Shown: positions 62,071-64,000 of the stretch, in pieces
How the letters are laid out: every line of letters starts with the position of its first letter
Position numbering within the stretch: position 1 is the first letter of the stretch
Assembly (NCBI RefSeq): GCF_003149045.1
Contig: NZ_QGDU01000016.1
Span: 1-64,000, forward strand
Direction: 5' to 3'
DNA length: 64,000 bases
Source: Fibrobacter sp. UWR4
Lineage (GTDB): Bacteria; Fibrobacterota; Fibrobacteria; Fibrobacterales; Fibrobacteraceae
The notes under the pieces: generated by a model
Told to the model about the DNA's origin: nothing
Seen by the model: the letters and a program-made list of their open reading frames with translations, nothing else
Databases searched by the model: none
Translations under genes and position numbers: made by a program

Positions 62071-63768
62071 TTACTTTGCAGCTTCTGCAGCGGGTGCTTC
62101 AGCCTTGACTTCTTCAGCAGCAGCAGGTGCGGCAGCGGCGGAGTCAACAACTTCGACCTTTGCAGCGGAGTCAGCCGGCAGAGCAACAGTGCTATCAGCA
62201 ACAGCGGATTCTACAGCAGCGCTTTCAGCAACAGGTGCTGCAGCGGCAGGAGCCGGTGCTTCAACTGCGGCAGGTGCGGCAGCTTCTTCAGCCTTCGGAG
62301 CCGGAGTGCCAAAGAAGTGAACGTTTGCCAGGAGAATCATCATGCCCCAAGAGAGTACGAGGCCAACGAGCCCCATCACAACGCCAGTGATTGCCATACC
62401 CTTGGTATCGGTGTAACCGGTAGCATGGGCAAGAGCGTTAGGCGGAGTGGAAATCGGCATGGACATACCGAGGGAGGAAGCAAAGGCGACAGAAACCAGG
62501 AGAGCGGTAACACCACCGAGGCCAACCAGGTTGTCCTGGCAAGCAATGCCAACTGCGCAAAGAATAGGAACGAGGAGAGTTGCAGTAGAGGTATGGCTCA
62601 TGAAGTTAGCCATGAACAAGCAGATGATACCGCAACCGATCATGAGAGCAACCGGAGACCAGCTTGCAAACGGAATAGTCTTGATCAAGTGAGCGGCAAG
62701 ACCAGTAGCGTTGAGGCCAACACCGAGAGCAAAGCCACCAGCAACGAGCCACAGAACGTCCCAGCTCATTTCGTTCAAGTCCTTCTTGGTGATAACACCA
62801 GTCAGGGCGAACACGGCCATAGGAATCATAGCAATAGCGTTATCGTTGATACCGTGGACACCCTTACCGGTAACCCACAGGAGAACGCAGAGAACGAAAG
62901 TGATGTAAACGATGATTGCCTTGGGGCTGGTATCGAACTTGCCAGCACCTTCAATGTTCAGAACCATCTGCTTCATCTTGATGGGGTAAATCTTCATGAG
63001 GAGAACCCATGCGATCACCATGAGGATGATAACGTACGGAACACCGAAAGCCATCCACTGACCGAAGGAAACCGGGTTTGCAGCCAGGTCGCCGCGAGCG
63101 ATAGCGTCGTTCAAAGCACCAAGAGCGATAGCGTTAGGAGGAGTGCCGATCGGGGTACCCATACCACCGATGTTTGCACCAAGAGGAATAGCGAGAGCAA
63201 ATGCTGCTTTACCGCGGTCATCTTCGTCGAAGAGCTTGAGCACCGGAGCGAGGATGGCGAGCATCATAGCTGCGGTAGCGGTGTTGCTCATGAACATGGA
63301 GAACACTGCAGTGATGAGCATGAGGCCGAGAAGCACGAACTTCGGATTCTTGCCGAAGGGCTTCAGGAGCACGCGAGCCAAGTTCAAGTCCAGCTTGTAC
63401 TTGGTAGCGGCAGCAGCCAGGAAGAAGCCACCCAGGAACAGCATGATGATCGGGTTAGCAAAAGTAGCCATCACAGACTTGTGGCTAATCATGGTAACAC
63501 CGTCAACACGGAACGGAGAGAGGGCGGAGTCAGACATGGTGATGATCATAAGAACGATCACCAGCATGGAGGTGGACCAAATCGGGAACGGTTGGAGAAT
63601 CCAGAAGAGAGCGGCCATGACGAATACGCCAATGACGCGGATTTCCAGCGGGTTCAGGATGCCCATGGGGCTTGCTGCGTCGAAACCGAGGGATTCGTAC
63701 GGCAAGTAGAGAGCAACAACTGCAAGAATTGTTGCAATAACGAATTTGATGAATTTAGCCTTTGTCAT
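62071..63768 (-). CDS. DASS/SLC13-family sodium:anion symporter with acidic tail
   Basis: 565-residue membrane protein with about 11-13 helices. DASS signatures include FLGGFFLAAAATKYKLDLNL, the SNT-type motif MSNTATAAMMLAIL, GANIGGMGTPIGTPPNAIAL in the first half and MSMPISTPPNALAHATGYTD in the second. Members take up dicarboxylates such as succinate or malate, or sulfate; for a succinate-producing organism a dicarboxylate is likely but not shown. Unusual is the last 75 residues, made almost wholly of Ala, Pro, Glu, Val and Ser, with no parallel in the usual family length (about 480). The ATG has no strong ribosome site. It is monocistronic. Confidence 0.9.
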   Translation of the reverse strand: MTKAKFIKFVIATILAVVALYLPYESLGFDAASPMGILNPLEIRVIGVFVMAALFWILQPFPIWSTSMLVIVLMIITMSDSALSPFRVDGVTMISHKSVMATFANPIIMLFLGGFFLAAAATKYKLDLNLARVLLKPFGKNPKFVLLGLMLITAVFSMFMSNTATAAMMLAILAPVLKLFDEDDRGKAAFALAIPLGANIGGMGTPIGTPPNAIALGALNDAIARGDLAANPVSFGQWMAFGVPYVIILMVIAWVLLMKIYPIKMKQMVLNIEGAGKFDTSPKAIIVYITFVLCVLLWVTGKGVHGINDNAIAMIPMAVFALTGVITKKDLNEMSWDVLWLVAGGFALGVGLNATGLAAHLIKTIPFASWSPVALMIGCGIICLFMANFMSHTSTATLLVPILCAVGIACQDNLVGLGGVTALLVSVAFASSLGMSMPISTPPNALAHATGYTDTKGMAITGVVMGLVGLVLSWGMMILLANVHFFGTPAPKAEEAAAPAAVEAPAPAAAAPVAESAAVESAVADSTVALPADSAAKVEVVDSAAAAPAAAEEVKAEAPAAEAAK

Positions 63769-63820
63769 AGTGCGCGCAAATTTAGAATAAAAGCACCCCT
63801 ATGGCAATGTTTGTAACGTT

Positions 63821-63857
63821 AAAAAAGGCTTCCGATTTTTCGGAAGTCTTTTTTTAT
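63821..63857. terminator. Terminator of the gene at the right edge
   Basis: CTTCCGA and TCGGAAG pair around an A/T run and are flanked by A and T runs, so the hairpin can work in both directions. It ends the partial gene at the right edge. Confidence 0.9.
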
Positions 63858-63886
63858 CAAAAACGGCGTTTTTTGGCTAATTTAGG

Positions 63887-64000
63887 CTATTTTGCCAGAA
63901 ATTTTCCAGAAGCCTGCTGACTTGCCACACGAACGCGGACAAAATACAGTCCAGATTTCGGGATATTCATATGGACTTCGTTCCTGCCGGAGATTGCCTT
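63887..64000 (-). CDS. Partial gene: C-terminal tail of a probable secreted protein
   Basis: The last 37 codons plus stop of a minus-strand gene that continues beyond the window. The read-out is MNIPKSGLYFVRVRVASQ followed by a few basic residues and a TAG at 63887. The pattern (GLYFVRV, then a Lys end) matches the final strands of sorting-like tails in the cellulases of this window, so a secreted protein is likely. The gene's main function is outside the window. Confidence 0.7.
   Translation of the reverse strand, partial: KAISGRNEVHMNIPKSGLYFVRVRVASQQASGKFLAK

Noticed and set aside
62317-63816. 499-codon open frame on the plus strand
   Set aside because: Antisense to the DASS symporter and composed mostly of His, Glu and Asn, as expected from a reversed membrane protein.

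Overview
The window looks like a chromosomal segment of a cellulolytic Fibrobacter-type bacterium (phylum Fibrobacterota). The reasons are three tandem GH5 endoglucanase genes with poly-serine linkers and CBM11-like modules, a 1512-residue fibro-slime-domain protein, FlgD-like or T9SS-like C-terminal tails on the secreted proteins, and many Fibrobacter-style lipoproteins. No rRNA, tRNA, CRISPR array, transposase or phage gene was recognised. All family calls come from motif reading, not from database searches.

Layout. (1) 0.1-15.3 kb, visibly more AT-rich than the rest, is a surface-glycan locus. Three tandem licD genes and a Wzx flippase on the + strand converge on a nine-gene minus-strand operon: ugd, GT4, radical SAM/SPASM, GT4, GT2, Wzy/WaaL-like protein, a winged-helix-LicC-LicA fusion, a second LicC and a BCCT transporter. 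Read together: choline is imported, phosphorylated, activated with CTP and transferred by LicD proteins onto a glycan made by the glycosyltransferases. (2) 15.3-19.1 kb carries a CotH/lamin-tail lipoprotein and an EamA permease. (3) 19.1-27.7 kb is a compact envelope operon: M16-like lipoprotein, unknown protein, trmH, an MCE/MlaD protein, HPr, enzyme I and a lytic transglycosylase. (4) 27.8-32.9 kb has gluQ and a giant DUF4011/DUF3320 helicase-like protein whose helicase and nuclease motifs are decayed. (5) 33-43 kb has a SPOR protein, the fibro-slime protein, an FHA plus degenerate-GGDEF protein, a MATE transporter, a lipoprotein, a NAT-like enzyme and azlCD. (6) 43-51.5 kb is the cellulase cluster, each gene with its own terminator. 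(7) 51.5-55 kb has hairpin-rich intergenic DNA, a small secreted protein, mltG and a second MATE gene behind a palindromic operator candidate. (8) 55-61.9 kb is a six-gene, mostly overlapping operon: two-TM protein, ABC ATPase, ABC permease, two PilT-like ATPases with degenerate motifs, and a patatin domain joined to a probable beta-barrel. (9) 62-64 kb has a DASS anion symporter with an odd Ala/Pro/Glu tail and the last 37 codons of another gene with a sorting-tail-like end.

The best candidates for undescribed biology are the six-gene ABC/pseudo-PilT/patatin-barrel operon, the decayed DUF4011 giant, and the phosphocholine-glycan locus with its embedded radical SAM enzyme and tripartite regulator-LicC-LicA fusion.
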